Shown piece after piece: positions 16,379 to 26,027 of a stretch of 64,000 nucleotides of DNA. The stretch lies in assembly GCF_030409325.1 (NCBI RefSeq), contig NZ_JAUFPR010000002.1, positions 1,054,001 to 1,118,000 on the forward strand, given 5' to 3'. The first letter of the stretch is position 1. Each line of letters opens with the position of its first letter. The notes under the pieces are model-generated. The model searched no databases. It saw only the letters and a program-made list of their open reading frames with translations, and was not told where the DNA came from. Source of the DNA: Mucilaginibacter aquaedulcis. GTDB lineage: Bacteria > Bacteroidota > Bacteroidia > Sphingobacteriales > Sphingobacteriaceae. Both the position numbers and the translations under genes were made by a program.

Positions 16379-18866
16379 AATAAGGATCAACGTCAGGCTG
16401 AATGATACTACCCTTGCTTAATTTAGTAGTTTGAAACTGAACAATCACATCGCGCAGGATTGCTTTAGCCTTAACAATGGAGATGCCATCCTTCTCAAAC
16501 TTAAGCATGATCGATTTGATGTAATAATTACGAATACGGCTGATTAACGGTGACTCAGGGCCAATTACCCGCTCGCCAAAATGCCGGCGCAGTTCGTTAC
16601 CCAGGTAGTTGGCCTGGTTATACAATACCTCAGGATCTTTATGTTTAATATCAAGATTAATAATGCGGTAAAACGGAGGATACTTAAAACTTTTCCGCTC
16701 TTCCATTTCGGTCACATACAGATCATTGTAGTCATTTCCAATCACTTGCTTAATTACCCGGTGATTAGGGTCATAGGTTTGTATCACTACATTCCCTTGC
16801 TTACCCCGGCGGCCAGCCCTCCCGCTCACTTGTGCCAGCATCTGAAAACTGCGTTCATTGGCACGATAATCCGGGAATTTAAGCATACTATCGGCGTTAA
16901 TAATACCAATCAAGGTAACATCAGCAAAATCAAGCCCTTTGGCTACCATTTGTGTGCCTACTAATATATCGATCTTCTTTTCTTCGAGGTCATTCAATAT
17001 GGTTTGCAGCGAGTTCCGGGCACGCGTAGTATCCAGATCCATGCGGGCGATGCGGGCTTCCGGAAGCAGCAGACTCAATTCATCTTCAATTTTCTCCGTT
17101 CCAAAGCCCTTATACTCTAAATGAGTTGATCCACAGGCCGGGCAAATAGAAGGCGAATCTTCCTTATATCCGCAATAATGGCAATGCAGTTTACCGCTGC
17201 TTTTATGATAGGTTAGGCTTACATCGCAATTAATACATTTAGGTGTGTAAGCACATATTTTACACATCAGTACAGGCGCGTACCCTCTGCGGTTTTGAAA
17301 CAGGATCACCTGCTCTTTATTGGTCAACGCCTGATTAATACCCTCCATCAATACACTTGTAAAGTGCGACTGTATGGTTTTCTGTTTAGTTTCATGACTT
17401 ATACTCACTACCTGTACTTCGGGTAGCTGTACACCGCCATAGCGCTCTGTAAGCTCTGCAAAACCGTATTTACCATTACGGGCATTATAATAGCTTTCAA
17501 ATGATGGCGTGGCCGAGCCCAGCAATACTTTACCCTGGTGTGCATTAGCTAAGAAAATGGCCGCATCGCGGGCATTATACCTTGGCGCCGGGTCAAATTG
17601 CTTGTATGAAGTTTCATGCTCTTCATCAATAACTATAAGCCCCAAGTCATTAAAAGGCAAAAACACTGATGAACGGGCACCCAATATTAGCTTGTAATCA
17701 TTATTCAGCACCTTTTGCCAAACCTCAACCCTTTCGTTATCATTAAAACGCGAATGGTAAACACCAATATCCGAACCGAAATACAAGCGCAGCCTCTCTA
17801 TAATATGGGTTGTGAGGGCAATCTCGGGCAGCAGGTAAAGTACCTGCCTATCATTACGCATCATTTCTTCAATGAGCCTGATATAAAGCTGTGTTTTGCC
17901 TGATGAAGTTACACCATGCAACAGTACCACATCTTTTTCCAGAAATTGCTGACGTATACTTTGCAGCACTCCGGTTTGCTGGTCGCTTAGCTCAAAATTG
18001 TTATCAAAATCATCTTCTGCCTCGAAATGCAGGCGGCTCACATTTTTTTCTTCAGCAAAAAGGATTTCTTTTTCTATAAGCGACTTTATGCTTGATTCAC
18101 CCGCACCGCTTTCTTCAATCAGCTCATTTTTGGTAATAGCCTTTTGATGGCGGGCCAGTTTAATATAAGCAAGCAATGCATCGGCCTGCTTGGGTGCGCG
18201 CTTTTCCAAAATAGGGAAAAGTTCCCTTAGGTTTTCGGGGTTATTATAAACCGGATTAAGCGAAATGAATGTACGCTTGCGGGGTTTATAACGCTCACTC
18301 ACCTCCTCTGATATATGAATGATGTTTTTTTCAAACATCAGCTTCAGGATAGGCATCACCGTTTTTTGTCCAAGTAACTTGGCAATGTCACTTATGGTTA
18401 GTTCGGGCTGGATATCCAGTGCCTCTACAATTAAAAATTCTTTATCGTGGAGGGTTGAGCGGTCAATATCATAATCCTTATTGAGAACAATGCGGGTTTC
18501 ACTGGCCAGTTTTAATGCGGCAGGCAGGGCGGCATTCATCACCTCACCAATGTTGCACATGTAGTAATCGGCCAGCCATTGCCAAAAATGTAATTGATGA
18601 GCAGTTACTACAGGCCTATCGTCGAGAATTTCAATGATATATTTGGCCTCATACTTTTCAGGAGCCAGCGAACTGATCTCCTTAACTATAGCTGTATAAA
18701 GCTTGCTTTTGCCAAATTGCACCACAACCCGTTTTCCAACAGCTATAGCATCATTTTGCTCGTATGGAACCCTGTAGGTATAGTTTTTTGAAATTGCGAG
18801 CGGTAAAATCACTTCAGCAAAAAGCGTTTTACGATCGGTGTGTTCAATTTCAGCAAATTCTAACAT
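16377..18866 (-). CDS. priA: Primosomal protein N' (replication restart helicase PriA)
   Basis: PriA recognises stalled forks and reloads the replisome. The 829-residue protein has the N-terminal 3'-end-binding domain (about 1-110), a winged-helix region, the DEAD-type helicase core with Walker A GVTSSGKT (about 318-325) and DEEH (about 412-415), and a zinc-binding insert with eight Cys (CKICAYTPKCINC, later CHYCGYKEDSPSICPACG). The helicase C domain has VGTQMVAKGLDFADV and QVSGRAGRRGKQG. It is about 100 residues longer than E. coli PriA, as usual in Bacteroidota. A degenerate repeat block lies upstream of its start. Confidence 0.97.
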   Translation of the reverse strand: MLEFAEIEHTDRKTLFAEVILPLAISKNYTYRVPYEQNDAIAVGKRVVVQFGKSKLYTAIVKEISSLAPEKYEAKYIIEILDDRPVVTAHQLHFWQWLADYYMCNIGEVMNAALPAALKLASETRIVLNKDYDIDRSTLHDKEFLIVEALDIQPELTISDIAKLLGQKTVMPILKLMFEKNIIHISEEVSERYKPRKRTFISLNPVYNNPENLRELFPILEKRAPKQADALLAYIKLARHQKAITKNELIEESGAGESSIKSLIEKEILFAEEKNVSRLHFEAEDDFDNNFELSDQQTGVLQSIRQQFLEKDVVLLHGVTSSGKTQLYIRLIEEMMRNDRQVLYLLPEIALTTHIIERLRLYFGSDIGVYHSRFNDNERVEVWQKVLNNDYKLILGARSSVFLPFNDLGLIVIDEEHETSYKQFDPAPRYNARDAAIFLANAHQGKVLLGSATPSFESYYNARNGKYGFAELTERYGGVQLPEVQVVSISHETKQKTIQSHFTSVLMEGINQALTNKEQVILFQNRRGYAPVLMCKICAYTPKCINCDVSLTYHKSSGKLHCHYCGYKEDSPSICPACGSTHLEYKGFGTEKIEDELSLLLPEARIARMDLDTTRARNSLQTILNDLEEKKIDILVGTQMVAKGLDFADVTLIGIINADSMLKFPDYRANERSFQMLAQVSGRAGRRGKQGNVVIQTYDPNHRVIKQVIGNDYNDLYVTEMEERKSFKYPPFYRIINLDIKHKDPEVLYNQANYLGNELRRHFGERVIGPESPLISRIRNYYIKSIMLKFEKDGISIVKAKAILRDVIVQFQTTKLSKGSIIQPDVDPY

Positions 18867-18879
18867 CTTAAACTCTTAA

Positions 18880-18985
18880 AAACTAAATTCTAAACCCTAA
18901 AGGGAAATTCTAAAAGGAAAACTCTAAAAGCTGAATCTCAAACTTCAAAAATCCAAAATCGAAAATCCGAAGTCTCAAATCAAAA
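18880..18985. repeat. Degenerate AAATTCTAAA/AAATCCAAAATC repeat block
   Basis: About 105 nt between the priA start and the DUF423 stop are made of short A-rich units (AAATTCTAAA, GAAATTCTAAAAG, AAAATCCAAAATCG, AAAATCCGAAGTC). There is no ORF or stable hairpin. It looks like a decayed repeat, not a CRISPR, because units vary in length and there are no constant spacers. Confidence 0.5.
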
Positions 18986-19372
18986 TTACTTATTCCGGAA
19001 GGCAGCCAGTGCCAGTGTTAACCAACCTAAAATAAACAGCAGGCCTCCCAGCGGTGTAATTGGCCCCAGGGCTATAAGCCAATCCCAACCTAAAATACTG
19101 CGGCATGATAACAGGTATAATGAACCCGAAAAACATATTATGCCGAAAGTAAAAAAGTAATAAGAGGCTGCAATGAGCTTATTTTTAAACCTGGCAAAGG
19201 TTGATAGAAACAGTAAGGCAAATACGTGGTAAAAGTTGTATTGAACAGCAGTGTGCCATACTTCGAGCTGACTTGCTGGTAATAAGGCTTTTAAACCATG
19301 CGCACCAAACGCGCCGGTTATAACGGCCAGCATCCCAAAAACCGATGCTGTAATAATTATTTGTTTGTTCAT
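18986..19372 (-). CDS. DUF423 family membrane protein
   Basis: From the ATG at 19372 the protein has 128 residues and four membrane segments. The family signature is clear: GAFGAHGLK near the N-terminus (about 17-25), WHTAVQYNFYHVFALL in the middle, and GPITPLGGLLFILGWLTLALAAF at the C-terminus. DUF423 proteins (YwdK/YgdD type) are widespread, small and of unknown function. An earlier in-frame start at 19399 would add nine residues without family support. It is divergent from the gene at 19458. Confidence 0.9.
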   Translation of the reverse strand: MNKQIIITASVFGMLAVITGAFGAHGLKALLPASQLEVWHTAVQYNFYHVFALLFLSTFARFKNKLIAASYYFFTFGIICFSGSLYLLSCRSILGWDWLIALGPITPLGGLLFILGWLTLALAAFRNK

Positions 19373-19435
19373 GCAGATATAAAAAGCTAAGTTAACCAAT
19401 TGAAAGTATTACTTTAATGCCGCAAGGTAAAATTC

Positions 19436-19443
19436 TATCTTTG
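19436..19443 (+). promoter_or_regulatory. Promoter -7 box for the gene at 19458
   Basis: TATCTTTG matches TAnnTTTG, 14 nt before the ATG, implying a leader of only about 8 nt. Confidence 0.5.
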
Positions 19444-19457
19444 TACAGCAACCTGCC

Positions 19458-21059
19458 ATGAAACGACTGATAGTTACTACCTTAATTTTGCTTGCCGCAG
19501 CTATAACAATAACGGTTGTTTATTTTAAAAATTTAAATCCGCCGGGAGTACGTACCAGCCAGGTAATGCGTTCCATTCCCGATAATGCTGCCGCGGTATT
19601 TGAATTCAATAATGAGAAAGGCTTTTATGAAATTTTCAAGGGTAGTACCCTCTTGGGTGCCGTTGCTGGAAAAGATAAACTTGCTGCGTTAGATAGTGCT
19701 CGCAGGTTATTATTATCGGCACCACAGCTCGATCATTTTTTTAACGGGCAAAACATTTTCATATCCATCCACCCCTCAAACGGTAATGATATTAATTTAC
19801 TGATCACCACCACCGCAACAAACGATTTTAAGATAGAGGATTTCATCAAACTAAATACACAGCCAAACAGTGGTTTAACCATTACCCCTATACAAAACAC
19901 TGTTGGGGCCGAATATGATGTTCTGATTAAAAGCATCAACAAACATTTTTACATCATCAAAAAAGACTACAATATTTTTGCCGGGAGCTTTTCAAAAGAG
20001 CTGATTGATCAAAGTATATTATACCGCGATGATAAAAACCGGAATGTTTTTGTTCCCCTGCCCGATCAGCAAAATGCTAATTCACTGGCCAATTTATATA
20101 TTAATTATGCCCAGCTACAGCCTTTATTTGATCAGTTATTTAAGAACAAGAACACTGATATTTTCAAAAGCTTTAAGCTGTTACCAGCCATAGCGGCCTT
20201 AAGTTTAAATTACAAAAATGATGCTTTGATGTTTAATGGTTTTACCACCATACAACATAACCATACCACAGGTTATCTGAATCTGTTTGCTGCACAGCAG
20301 CCTGTTGCTAATCACTTAAAAGATATTTTTCCGGCAACAACTGCTTACAGTATAAATTTTTCAGTTTCCGATCCGCAAAGATTTTCGGCTGATCTTTCAC
20401 AATGGCATATCAGGGCTGGTATCGGGAATGAGAAAAACCAGTTATTCAGCAAAATAAAGGCAGAAGCCGGGCTGTTTTTAAAACCTGAGTTTGAGCACCT
20501 GCTTGGCAACGAATTTGCTGTAGTTACCACTCGTTACCAGGAAAAATACGCAATTATTTCGGTTAAAGATGGATCAAAATTATTACCGCTCATGATGAAC
20601 ATCAGCACCATGACCAATGATAATATAGGGCAATTTAATTATGATAAACTTCCGTTCTACTTATTGGGCGATGCCTTCAGCATTTTCAGGAAGCCTTATT
20701 TTATGATCGTTGATAATTACCTTGTATTGGCCACCACAGCATCGGAATTAAAAAGCTACTCGGATACTTACTACAACCGTAAGTTTATAAGTAAAATAGA
20801 TCAGTATAATCAGTTTGATGATCTGCTGGCCGAAAGAAGCAACGTTGCTTTTTTCATCAACTTCAAAAACTCCCAGCCTATATTAAAAAGAGATCTTAAA
20901 GATGCTTTTTATGATGCCTTTGAAAACCAGGTACCCAGCTGGAAAAGCTATTACGGTGCCGCATATCAGTTTACAGCTTCCGATAAAAATTTTTATACTA
21001 ATTTTTGCATGCGCCTGAATACTGTAGATAGCACTACCGTTAAAAGTGAAGCTAAATGA
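19458..21059 (+). CDS. Signal-anchored hypothetical protein (DUF3352-like)
   Basis: The 533-residue protein has an N-terminal signal anchor (about residues 4-22) and a long soluble part that should lie outside the cytoplasm. The layout, with repeated beta-rich segments (SIPDNAAAVFEF, YSINFSVSDPQRF, FALVTT-like stretches, LAERSNVAFFINF), resembles DUF3352-type proteins of unknown function in Bacteroidota. I see no catalytic motif. It has a strong promoter 14 nt upstream and is followed after about 130 nt by the DUF5723 gene on the same strand, so the two may form an envelope unit. Confidence 0.6.
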   Translation: MKRLIVTTLILLAAAITITVVYFKNLNPPGVRTSQVMRSIPDNAAAVFEFNNEKGFYEIFKGSTLLGAVAGKDKLAALDSARRLLLSAPQLDHFFNGQNIFISIHPSNGNDINLLITTTATNDFKIEDFIKLNTQPNSGLTITPIQNTVGAEYDVLIKSINKHFYIIKKDYNIFAGSFSKELIDQSILYRDDKNRNVFVPLPDQQNANSLANLYINYAQLQPLFDQLFKNKNTDIFKSFKLLPAIAALSLNYKNDALMFNGFTTIQHNHTTGYLNLFAAQQPVANHLKDIFPATTAYSINFSVSDPQRFSADLSQWHIRAGIGNEKNQLFSKIKAEAGLFLKPEFEHLLGNEFAVVTTRYQEKYAIISVKDGSKLLPLMMNISTMTNDNIGQFNYDKLPFYLLGDAFSIFRKPYFMIVDNYLVLATTASELKSYSDTYYNRKFISKIDQYNQFDDLLAERSNVAFFINFKNSQPILKRDLKDAFYDAFENQVPSWKSYYGAAYQFTASDKNFYTNFCMRLNTVDSTTVKSEAK

Positions 21060-21193
21060 AGTAATACACAACTATAAGCAGCCAAATACGTTTAAACAAG
21101 TACCGTAATTTGTAATATTTTTATTGATAACCAATTTGGAAACCTATCTTTAAAGCAATTACAAACAATGGATTGAGCTTGTTAAACTACCTT

Positions 21194-22639
21194 ATGAATA
21201 AAGTTTTAATCATTTTTTGCTTACTATGCTTCTCCTTATCGGTTTCTGCCCAGCAGTTTTCACAATATAATACCAATACCCTTTTTGATTCTTTTGAAAA
21301 CCCTTCACAAAGATCATTTATACCCGATTCAAGCCGGCAACTGGCATTTAACTTCCTGATTCCTAATTTTGATATCAACACTTACCTGACCGGGAACATG
21401 CAACCGGGAATAAAGAGCCGTTTATTTGCCGATAATGCTTTTTATGATACCGGACGGCTAAAAGTTGGGCAAGGGAAGTACAACCATTTTAATGCAAATG
21501 CTAATGCATACTCCATCATGTTCAAAATTTTCACCAGTTTGAATGGAGATGTGGAGATGGGTTTTTCGATGCAAACCAAGGCAGAAAGCCGGGGTTATTT
21601 TTCAGATGAGTCACTTGCTATTTTTAACGGTGTTCAGAAGTTCCCCCTTAACGCTTATGATAATATATTTAATGACCATTACTCCTATCAGGCATATCAC
21701 CAGTTAGGTTTCTCCTATCGCGAACGCATCAATAAGAAAATCGCTATCGGATTTAAATTAAGCGCATTGCTGGGTATACAATATCAAAAAATTGATATTA
21801 ATCAATCAGCCATCAGTTTTGACAGAAGCGACTTCAATAACCCAAAAGCCCTCCTTTATCTTCAGGGACGTTATTACGATAGCTACATTCCCGGCCTTAC
21901 AACTGCTCATGACTATTTACCAACTTTCAGAAATCCTGGAGCAGCTATTACATTAGGGGCATCATATAAAACCGACGACCGTATAACTATCCAGGCCAAT
22001 GTAAAAGACCTTGGTTTTATTCACTGGAGCAAAAGATCAAATATTTATAATTTTAACAATGCTGATTCTTTGCGGGATTTAGTATCTATACACCGTGAGG
22101 ATACCATTTATAACCGAACTCACAAATTATTGAAGAATAATGGTATCATACAATCATTTACAACCCCGATAAATGGGCGTGCTGAAATAAGCGCCACCAA
22201 AAGCTACTGGCTTGATGATAATAACCAATTTAAATACTCACCTACACTTATAGCTTCAAAAGAATTGTTTTTCGCCGGCTTTACTGGTGCATTGGTTAAT
22301 CATTTTCAGTACAGAAACTTTACAGCTACGCTTACTACCAGTTATGACGATATGAAATTTTTCAACGTCGGTACGCAGTTTATGGTAAAATCGTCCAATG
22401 TTGAGTTTTTTATTGGCAGCGACAGGCTGGTCAATACCGGAAAGCTTGCACTTGCCTCATTAGGAAGTGCAGGTCAGATAAGTAATGTGGATAATTATAC
22501 CGGTGGTGATTTGTACCTGGGATTTGCACTTAAATTTGGACATTTAATTGAACACCCCATGAATGCAAGCTTTATCCCGATGGGCGAAAAGGGCTTTTTT
22601 GGTAGATTATTTGGCCGGTTGTTTAAAACCGACAGATAG
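21194..22639 (+). CDS. DUF5723 family outer-membrane-type beta-barrel protein
   Basis: From ATG 21194 the protein has 481 residues with a signal peptide (LIIFCLLCFSLSVSAQ, cleavage after SA). The mature part starts QFSQYNTNTLFDSFENPSQRSF, a hallmark of DUF5723, and continues with alternating beta strands, ending in a GDLYLGFALKFGHLI segment typical of a barrel wall. An in-frame TTG at 21173 would add seven residues before the signal peptide and is unlikely. The family is Bacteroidota-specific; a porin or surface role is inferred. It overlaps nothing and ends 1 nt before the convergent tsaB stop. Confidence 0.8.
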   Translation: MNKVLIIFCLLCFSLSVSAQQFSQYNTNTLFDSFENPSQRSFIPDSSRQLAFNFLIPNFDINTYLTGNMQPGIKSRLFADNAFYDTGRLKVGQGKYNHFNANANAYSIMFKIFTSLNGDVEMGFSMQTKAESRGYFSDESLAIFNGVQKFPLNAYDNIFNDHYSYQAYHQLGFSYRERINKKIAIGFKLSALLGIQYQKIDINQSAISFDRSDFNNPKALLYLQGRYYDSYIPGLTTAHDYLPTFRNPGAAITLGASYKTDDRITIQANVKDLGFIHWSKRSNIYNFNNADSLRDLVSIHREDTIYNRTHKLLKNNGIIQSFTTPINGRAEISATKSYWLDDNNQFKYSPTLIASKELFFAGFTGALVNHFQYRNFTATLTTSYDDMKFFNVGTQFMVKSSNVEFFIGSDRLVNTGKLALASLGSAGQISNVDNYTGGDLYLGFALKFGHLIEHPMNASFIPMGEKGFFGRLFGRLFKTDR

Positions 22640-22640
22640 G

Positions 22641-23333
22641 TTATAATGCCTTTTTCCCGGCAATAAAGTCTTTAAGATAATAAGGCTCAAAATAAGCTAC
22701 ATCCTCAAATTCCTGTTTACTATATTTTTCTGCCGCCTTTTGAGTAAGATAAGTTGCCGAATTAACAAATCCAGTTATAAACTGAGCATTTGGGTTGGTT
22801 CCTAATATAGCTTCACATTTATCAGCACCATCGCCAAAAAATAAAATTTTGTGCGAGCTTAAAAACTCAGCAAAACTATGCTCGTCAATAATATCGGCAG
22901 CGGTTGGTCTAACCTTTACTCCTTCATTTTTAAACAACGCACAATAAACTTCCATACGTCGCGCATCAATCATGGGGCATAAAAGCGTATTTTTATCTAC
23001 TACTATCTCTTCGTTGTTTAAAACACCATAAGCCATCGCCTCCAGAGTTTCAATGGCGATAAGTGGCTTATTAAGCGCAAAGCATAAGCCCTTAGCAGTT
23101 GATATACCTATACGCAGCCCAGTGTATGATCCAGGGCCGCTGCTAACAGCAATGGCATCAAGATCATCGTAAATTAAGCCGGCAGCTGTTACCAGTTCTT
23201 CTATAAAAAGCGTAATAACTTCGGCGTGTATATTACGCTCGTTGATCTGTTTAAAAGCCGAAACATTACCATCAATAGCCAGCGCTACTGAGCAGGATGT
23301 AGTTGCAGTTTCTATTTGTAAAATAACACTCAT
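22641..23333 (-). CDS. tsaB: tRNA N6-threonylcarbamoyladenosine biosynthesis protein TsaB
   Basis: TsaB pairs with TsaD to transfer threonylcarbamoyl to A37 of ANN-decoding tRNAs. The 230-residue protein has the ASKHA-fold N-terminus ILQIETATTSCSVAL (4-18) and the signature VSSGPGSYTGLRIGISTAKGLCFAL (about 65-89). Like other TsaB proteins it lacks the metal-binding His of TsaD. It is convergent with the DUF5723 gene and 102 nt upstream of... yidD lies downstream on the left in the opposite sense of reading: yidD's stop is 102 nt before the TsaB start, so an upstream promoter is needed. Confidence 0.95.
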   Translation of the reverse strand: MSVILQIETATTSCSVALAIDGNVSAFKQINERNIHAEVITLFIEELVTAAGLIYDDLDAIAVSSGPGSYTGLRIGISTAKGLCFALNKPLIAIETLEAMAYGVLNNEEIVVDKNTLLCPMIDARRMEVYCALFKNEGVKVRPTAADIIDEHSFAEFLSSHKILFFGDGADKCEAILGTNPNAQFITGFVNSATYLTQKAAEKYSKQEFEDVAYFEPYYLKDFIAGKKAL

Positions 23334-23434
23334 CTTTTTTAGTATTGAGTTGTGCTTATTGAGTTATGAATACTGGAATCAGGTAATTTCTAATTTACCA
23401 CTCAGCACTCCTAACTCAAAACTTAAACTTTAAA

Positions 23435-23677
23435 TTATGGAACCGGATCATGGCCATGACCGCCCCACGGATGGCAGCTGGCAATGCGTTTCAAAGTTAA
23501 CCATCCGCCTTTAAAAGCCCCATGTTTTTTTATAGCTTCAACACCGTACTGGGAACAGGTTGGTGTATACCGGCACGAAGCGCCTGTAAGCGGAGAGATA
23601 AAATACTGATATATCTTTATCAGCAATATAAAAATGCTTCCAACAAGCGCTTTCAATATCCTGATAACAGCGTTCAT
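23435..23677 (-). CDS. yidD: Membrane protein insertion efficiency factor YidD
   Basis: A small protein helping YidC-dependent membrane insertion. From ATG 23677 it has 80 residues: an amphipathic N-terminal helix, the family core [35 protein letters not shown] with its three conserved Cys, and the end [12 protein letters not shown]. The start is chosen because it lies 1 nt after the rnpA stop (TAG-T-ATG); a longer frame from 23731 overlaps rnpA. It is the last gene of rpmH-rnpA-yidD. Confidence 0.95.
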   Translation of the reverse strand: MNAVIRILKALVGSIFILLIKIYQYFISPLTGASCRYTPTCSQYGVEAIKKHGAFKGGWLTLKRIASCHPWGGHGHDPVP

Positions 23678-23678
23678 A

Positions 23679-24083
23679 CTATTTAACGGGGATATTATCT
23701 GTAGCAGCCAATTGCCCTGCAAGCTGACCAAGCAGCTTCAGCATTTTTTTTTCAATTACACTGTAAGGCTCAATTTCTTTACCTATATATCCTATGGATA
23801 GTACAATTGTTTTATCGGCTGATTGTAATAGATTGTATAAGCCTTGCTGCTTATGAAGCCTGTACGACTCGCGCATGCACCGCTTTATTAAATTACGGTC
23901 AACAGCATGTTTATAACGCCTTTTGGGCACAGAAAATAAAACCTGTACAGGAAATAGCTGTGGTTCAGAATTATATAACCACGAAGCCTTAAAGGGATAA
24001 CACAAAAAAGAAGAGCCGTTATGAAAAAGCTTATCAATAAGCCTTTTATTACATAACCGTTCTTCTTTTTTAAAAGTATACAT
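23679..24083 (-). CDS. rnpA: Ribonuclease P protein component
   Basis: RnpA is the protein subunit that helps the RNase P ribozyme trim tRNA 5' ends. From ATG 24083 it has 134 residues, beginning [20 protein letters not shown]. The RNR motif region is seen as [26 protein letters not shown] (about 53-78). Two further in-frame ATGs at 24092 and 24107 would add three or eight residues. The C-terminal tail ([16 protein letters not shown]) is not conserved. It is in the rpmH-rnpA-yidD cluster and nearly abuts yidD. Confidence 0.95.
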   Translation of the reverse strand: MYTFKKEERLCNKRLIDKLFHNGSSFLCYPFKASWLYNSEPQLFPVQVLFSVPKRRYKHAVDRNLIKRCMRESYRLHKQQGLYNLLQSADKTIVLSIGYIGKEIEPYSVIEKKMLKLLGQLAGQLAATDNIPVK

Positions 24084-24156
24084 AGTTGCCATTATTGAAC
24101 CGGACATTAAGCTATAAACGGTCCATGTCCCTTATGAAAGGACCAAGCAACCTGAA

Positions 24157-24315
24157 TTATGCCTTATGACGACCCTCGTCAGAAACTGTTAATCTTTTTC
24201 TGCCTTTAGCTCTTCTGGCTGCTAAAATTCTTCTACCGTTAGCAGTTGACATGCGTTCACGGAATCCGTGTTTGTTTCTTCTTTTTCTTTGAGAAGGCTG
24301 GAAAGTTCTTTTCAT
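24157..24315 (-). CDS. rpmH: 50S ribosomal protein L34
   Basis: A 52-residue, highly basic ribosomal protein: [18 protein letters not shown], then [24 protein letters not shown], ending SDEGRHKA. The family sequence is unmistakable. The slightly longer C-terminus (usual length 44-46) is normal for Bacteroidota. It heads the rpmH-rnpA-yidD cluster and has a clear promoter 44 nt upstream. A 73-nt gap to rnpA has no obvious terminator. Confidence 0.98.
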   Translation of the reverse strand: MKRTFQPSQRKRRNKHGFRERMSTANGRRILAARRAKGRKRLTVSDEGRHKA

Positions 24316-24358
24316 GACTATATATTTATTCTATTCGATCGTTTTAAAAACAAGAGCG

Positions 24359-24366
24359 CAAATGTA
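24359..24366 (-). promoter_or_regulatory. Promoter -7 box of rpmH
   Basis: On the minus strand TACATTTG matches TAnnTTTG, about 43 nt before the rpmH ATG. Confidence 0.5.
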
Positions 24367-24451
24367 GTAATATTTTAAAACATTTCAAATACTAATTTCA
24401 TATTTGCTCATCCATGTTTCTTAAGTAAATTAAGCGTTTTAAATCGGCATT

Positions 24452-25327
24452 ATGAAATCATTAGCTATCCTGCTTATAATATGCTTACCATCAATTGTTT
24501 TCGGACAGGTTATATCCACCGCACACTATAAAATATATAATACCTCCACCCAAAAAACAGCCACAATCACCGAAATTATTGACAATAGTAGCCAGGCTGA
24601 TGTATTATTTTTTGGCGAAGAGCATAACGATTCAACCGGCCATAACCTGGAATATGCCTTATTTAAGGGGCTGACGGAAAAATATGCCGGACGCACAGCA
24701 CTCTCAATGGAAATGTTTCAAACAGATTGCCAGTTGGTTTTAAACGAATATTTAAGCGATGCCATCCGCGAAAAAAATATGATCAGCGATGCCCGCGCAT
24801 GGCCAAACTACACGGATTACCGACCGATGGTTGAACTTGCAAAACTTAACCATTTACCGGTTATTGCTGCTAATGCTCCTTCGCGCTATACTAATATGGT
24901 TACCCGCAACGGCCTTGCAAGCTTGCAGCAATTAACTGCACAAGCCAAAAGTTATCTTGCCCCCTTACCTATTGATACTGCTACAGGCGCTTATTATGAT
25001 AAATTTGTAAAAATAATGGGAGGGCATGAAGCCATGGCCGGTATGCAGATCTATCAATCGCAAAACCTTTGGGATGCTACCATGGCATGGTCAATCGCCA
25101 AATTTTTAAAAGATCATCCCCAATTCAAGATATTACAGCTAAATGGCGGTTTCCATAGCGAAGAAAAACTGGGAGCAGTTGCACAACTAAAAAAGTATGC
25201 TCCAAAGGCACGGGTACTTACTATAGCATCTTATGCCGATGATAACTTTGAAAATCCTGACTGGAATAAATTCAGGCAAATGGCCGATTATATTATCTTA
25301 ACCGATACCAAAACAGAAGATCAATAA
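24452..25327 (+). CDS. ChaN family (haem-binding uptake-like, Cofac_haem_bdg) protein, secreted
   Basis: The 291-residue protein has a signal peptide (LAILLIICLPSIVFGQ). The mature part matches the ChaN/Tiki-like fold: ADVLFFGEEHNDSTGHNLEYALFKGL with the conserved GE-H motif, LSMEMFQTDCQLVLNEYL, and NGGFHSEEKLG near residue 235, which supplies a second conserved His. In Campylobacter ChaN binds haem; in other bacteria the family is linked to iron uptake or unknown hydrolase activity. No iron genes are adjacent, so the role here is open. It is convergent with mscL, with a long hairpin between them. Confidence 0.85.
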   Translation: MKSLAILLIICLPSIVFGQVISTAHYKIYNTSTQKTATITEIIDNSSQADVLFFGEEHNDSTGHNLEYALFKGLTEKYAGRTALSMEMFQTDCQLVLNEYLSDAIREKNMISDARAWPNYTDYRPMVELAKLNHLPVIAANAPSRYTNMVTRNGLASLQQLTAQAKSYLAPLPIDTATGAYYDKFVKIMGGHEAMAGMQIYQSQNLWDATMAWSIAKFLKDHPQFKILQLNGGFHSEEKLGAVAQLKKYAPKARVLTIASYADDNFENPDWNKFRQMADYIILTDTKTEDQ

Positions 25328-25337
25328 TTATTGGTTA

Positions 25338-25405
25338 CCGGTGGCGTGGAGCGGGGTTCCTGGTCAGTTTTACCGAACCTCTCAAAATCCGCTCCACGCA
25401 CCAGG
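25338..25405. repeat. Long hairpin between convergent genes
   Basis: GCGTGGAGCGG (25344-25354) pairs with CCGCTCCACGC (25389-25399), and the stem extends outward through GGT/ACC with one bulge. Inside the loop GGTTC/GAACC makes a second helix. No T run follows on either strand, so its role as a terminator is uncertain; it may be a mobile palindrome. Confidence 0.5.
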
Positions 25406-25816
25406 TTATGCTTTTTTAGCTAACAGATCGCGAATCTCTGTGAGTAAAACTTCTTCTTTAGTCGGTGCAGGTTCTGCAGCAGGAGCAGCTTCCTCTGGTT
25501 TTTTAAGCGAATTTATTGCTTTAACAACCATAAAAATACAGAAGGCAATAATCAGGAACTCTATTACTGTATTAATAAAGTTTCCGTATGTGATAGCAAC
25601 TTCTGCCACCTTGTTGGCTGGGTCGCCAGGTTTTATCACTATTTTAAGATTCTTAAAATCGATACCCCCGGTTAAATAGCCAATTGGCGGCATAATTACA
25701 TCATTCACCAACGAGGTAACAATTTTACCGAAAGCAGCTCCAATGATAACACCCACTGCGAGATCAACAACGTTGCCACGCATGGCGAATTCTTTAAATT
25801 CTTTGATTATTGCCAT
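25406..25816 (-). CDS. mscL: Large-conductance mechanosensitive channel MscL
   Basis: MscL releases solutes when osmotic downshock stretches the membrane. The 136-residue length is typical. The amphipathic N-terminus ([39 protein letters not shown]) and first membrane helix carry the gating Gly-rich face; the second helix is [23 protein letters not shown]. The C-terminal helix [15 protein letters not shown] closes the pentamer, preceded by an Ala/Pro-rich linker. Single gene. Confidence 0.97.
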   Translation of the reverse strand: MAIIKEFKEFAMRGNVVDLAVGVIIGAAFGKIVTSLVNDVIMPPIGYLTGGIDFKNLKIVIKPGDPANKVAEVAITYGNFINTVIEFLIIAFCIFMVVKAINSLKKPEEAAPAAEPAPTKEEVLLTEIRDLLAKKA

Positions 25817-26005
25817 AATGATAGATTTTTGATTATTGAGGGTAACGGATTAAAAGGATTTTGGTTTACCTAATATAGCTAATAAAGCCGAAGGTTGTAA
25901 AAAAGTAACTGATAAATTTGAAATGCTTTCAAACAAATTAATTTTTTTAATATTAAAGCATTGCTCATATACCATAAGATATTTTAAAGTTATTGGTAAT
26001 TGATG

Positions 26006-26013
26006 TATTTTTG
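26006..26013 (+). promoter_or_regulatory. Promoter -7 box of rpoN
   Basis: TATTTTTG matches TAnnTTTG, 14 nt before the ATG. The implied leader is about 8 nt. Confidence 0.5.
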
Positions 26014-26027
26014 AACACATCTTAATT

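Noticed and set aside
18880..18985. CRISPR array
   Set aside because: Units vary in length and sequence, spacers are not constant, and no cas genes are present.
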